The notes beneath the pieces were generated by a model. The model did no database searches. It was not told the origin of the DNA and saw nothing but the letters and a program-made list of their open reading frames with translations. The position numbers were made by a program, and so were the translations under genes. Positions 62,798 to 64,000 of a stretch of 64,000 bases of DNA are shown here, piece after piece. The stretch's first letter is position 1, and the number at the start of each line of letters is the position of its first letter. Origin of the DNA: Serinicoccus marinus DSM 15273 (lineage in GTDB: Bacteria; Actinomycetota; Actinomycetes; Actinomycetales; Dermatophilaceae); NCBI RefSeq assembly GCF_008386315.1, contig NZ_CP043808.1, forward strand, positions 992,001 through 1,056,000, written 5' to 3'.

Positions 62798-63565
62798 GTG
62801 TTCACCTGGCGCGAGCGGCTGGAGCCCACCGGCGACGGCTACGGCGTGGAGTGGGCCGTGACCGACCGGCACGGCGGCTCCAGCGTCGACCCCTGGTCCT
62901 CGTTCAACCTCGGCGCGCACGTGGGCGACCGGGAGGACGCCGTCAGCACCAACCGGCACCGGCTCGCCCGCGAGCTCGGGCTGCGGGTCGCCGATCTGCG
63001 GCTCATGGACCAGCAGCACGGGTGCGCCGTCGCCCTGACGCCGTCGACGTCGGGCGCCGACGGCCCTGCCGTGCCGGCCGTCGACGCGCTGGTGACCGGC
63101 AGCAGCGACGAGGCGCTGGTGGTCCTCGTCGCCGACTGCGTCCCGCTGCTGCTGGTGGACCGCACCGAAGGGCTCGCGGCTGTCGTGCACGCCGGGCGCC
63201 CCGGGCTGCTCGCGGGGGTCGTCCCGGCGGCACTGGACGCCCTGCGCGACCTCGGGGCTCGTCGGCTGGATGCTGTCGTGGGGCCCTCGGTCTGCCCCCG
63301 CTGCTACGAGGTGCCGGCCGCACTGCGGGACGAGGCGGCAGCACTGACACCGACCGCCGCCAGTGTCTCGGGGAGCGGCACCCCCGCCATCGACGTCGCC
63401 GCCGGTGTGGTGCAGCAGCTCGCCGACAGCGATCTCGACGTCCGCCTGCGCTGGCTGGCCGGGTGCACCCGCGAGCGCGACGACCTCTACTCCTACCGCC
63501 GCGACGGCACGACCGGCCGGTTCGCCGGGGTCGTCCGGCTCCTCGCCCCGGAGCAGGTGGCCTGA
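62798..63565 (+). CDS. pgeF: Peptidoglycan editing factor PgeF (YfiH/YlmD, laccase-fold)
   Basis: A 255-residue protein of the multicopper-polyphenol-oxidase-like PgeF family, known to remove misincorporated residues from peptidoglycan precursors. Metal-ligand motifs are seen: LRLMDQQHGCAVA, LVVLVADCVPLLLVD, AAVVHAGRPGLLAGVV, SVCPRCYEVPAAL and GCTRERDDLYSYRR. It lies 14 bases after ftsZ and is followed by the PLP-homeostasis gene with one base between. This order is standard in actinobacteria. Confidence 0.9.
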   Translation: MFTWRERLEPTGDGYGVEWAVTDRHGGSSVDPWSSFNLGAHVGDREDAVSTNRHRLARELGLRVADLRLMDQQHGCAVALTPSTSGADGPAVPAVDALVTGSSDEALVVLVADCVPLLLVDRTEGLAAVVHAGRPGLLAGVVPAALDALRDLGARRLDAVVGPSVCPRCYEVPAALRDEAAALTPTAASVSGSGTPAIDVAAGVVQQLADSDLDVRLRWLAGCTRERDDLYSYRRDGTTGRFAGVVRLLAPEQVA

Positions 63566-63566
63566 C

Positions 63567-64000
63567 GTGACTGCGACGCGGGAGCAGGAGCTGAGCGGGC
63601 GGCTGGCCGACGTCCGGCACCGCATCGAGGCGGCGTGCGCGGTGAGCGGGCGCCGGCCCGAGGACCTGACGCTGGTGGCGGTGACGAAGTTCTTCCCCGC
63701 CGCTGACGTCGAGCTGCTCGCCGGCATGGGGGTCACCGACGTCGGCGAGAGCCGGGACCAGGAGGCCGGGGACAAGATCGGCGCCATGCCGTCGGACGTG
63801 CGCTCGAGGATCCGGGTCCACTTCGTCGGCCAGCTCCAGACCAACAAGACGAAGCGGGTCGCGCGGTATACCGACGTCGTCCAGTCCGTCGACCGGGCGC
63901 GCCTGGTGCGAGCGCTCGCCGCCGGCCGCGCCGCAGCGGTCGAGGACGAGGTCGTGTCGGGCCCGCTCGAGGTGCTGCTGCAGGTCGACCTGGGGGAGGG
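63567..64000 (+). CDS. YggS-family pyridoxal phosphate homeostasis protein (partial)
   Basis: The first 144 codons of a protein cut by the window edge. It has LTLVAVTKFFPAADVELLA with the PLP-binding lysine, GVTDVGESRDQEAGDKIG, VHFVGQLQTNKTKRVARY and VQSVDRARLVRALA, diagnostic for the YggS/PROSC family, which regulates free PLP levels. GTG 63567 starts one base after the pgeF stop. The next genes (sepF and others) would lie beyond the window. Confidence 0.93.
   Translation, partial: MTATREQELSGRLADVRHRIEAACAVSGRRPEDLTLVAVTKFFPAADVELLAGMGVTDVGESRDQEAGDKIGAMPSDVRSRIRVHFVGQLQTNKTKRVARYTDVVQSVDRARLVRALAAGRAAAVEDEVVSGPLEVLLQVDLGE

Overview
The window is 64 kb of very GC-rich DNA (roughly 70% or more by eye, third codon positions almost all G or C). 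GTG starts, leaderless-looking promoters, a PknG-type kinase, a GC-rich rpoD/hrdB sigma factor and the actinobacterial mraZ-to-ftsZ cluster followed by pgeF and yggS all point to Actinomycetota, most likely a Micrococcales member near Intrasporangiaceae/Ornithinimicrobiaceae. The family-level placement is inference.

Region 1 (1-4.1 kb) holds the end of an alcohol dehydrogenase, a DUF5129-like membrane protein flanked by two copies of a 74-bp palindromic repeat, a decayed paralogue tail, a frameshifted cupin gene and an SDR oxidoreductase. Region 2 (4.2-24.5 kb) is a signalling island. A leaderless receptor kinase, a secreted VWA protein and an XRE regulator precede an 11-gene minus-strand operon (23576 down to 9687): TelA, an XpaC-like protein, a CbxX-type AAA ATPase, three membrane proteins, a coiled-coil protein, PknG, a PP2C phosphatase, a VWA protein and an FHA/zinc-ribbon protein. 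Nearly all junctions are ATGA/GTGA overlaps. Three operon proteins share a short PML(V/I)(L/V)G(E/G)D peptide and three carry zinc ribbons. Members of a two-cysteine membrane-protein family flank the island.

Region 3 (24.5-43.5 kb) is mostly housekeeping: DUF445, an IS110-family insertion beside the third palindromic repeat, HrpA helicase, a pterin dehydratase/VOC fusion overlapping coaE, an S9 peptidase, PAC2, EcsC, DUF4192 and Usp proteins, the principal sigma factor, and zwf. Region 4 (43.5-48.1 kb) is a MoxR-DUF58-transglutaminase operon. Region 5 (48.4-64 kb) is the division and cell-wall cluster mraZ-rsmH-ftsL-ftsI-murF-mraY-murD-ftsW-murG-murC-ftsQ-ftsZ-pgeF-yggS. A four-repeat MraZ operator precedes it, and murE is absent from its usual place between ftsI and murF.

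Several indispensable genes (mraY, murD, ftsW twice, murG, hrpA) are each interrupted by a one-base deletion that restores a perfect family match when repaired. Most lie between 54.4 and 58.0 kb. I read these as consensus errors rather than pseudogenes. The most interesting possible biology is the PknG/TelA operon with its shared peptide tags, the dispersed palindromic repeat family, the scattered two-cysteine paralogues, and a strongly over-represented octamer (GGCATACC/GGTATGCC).
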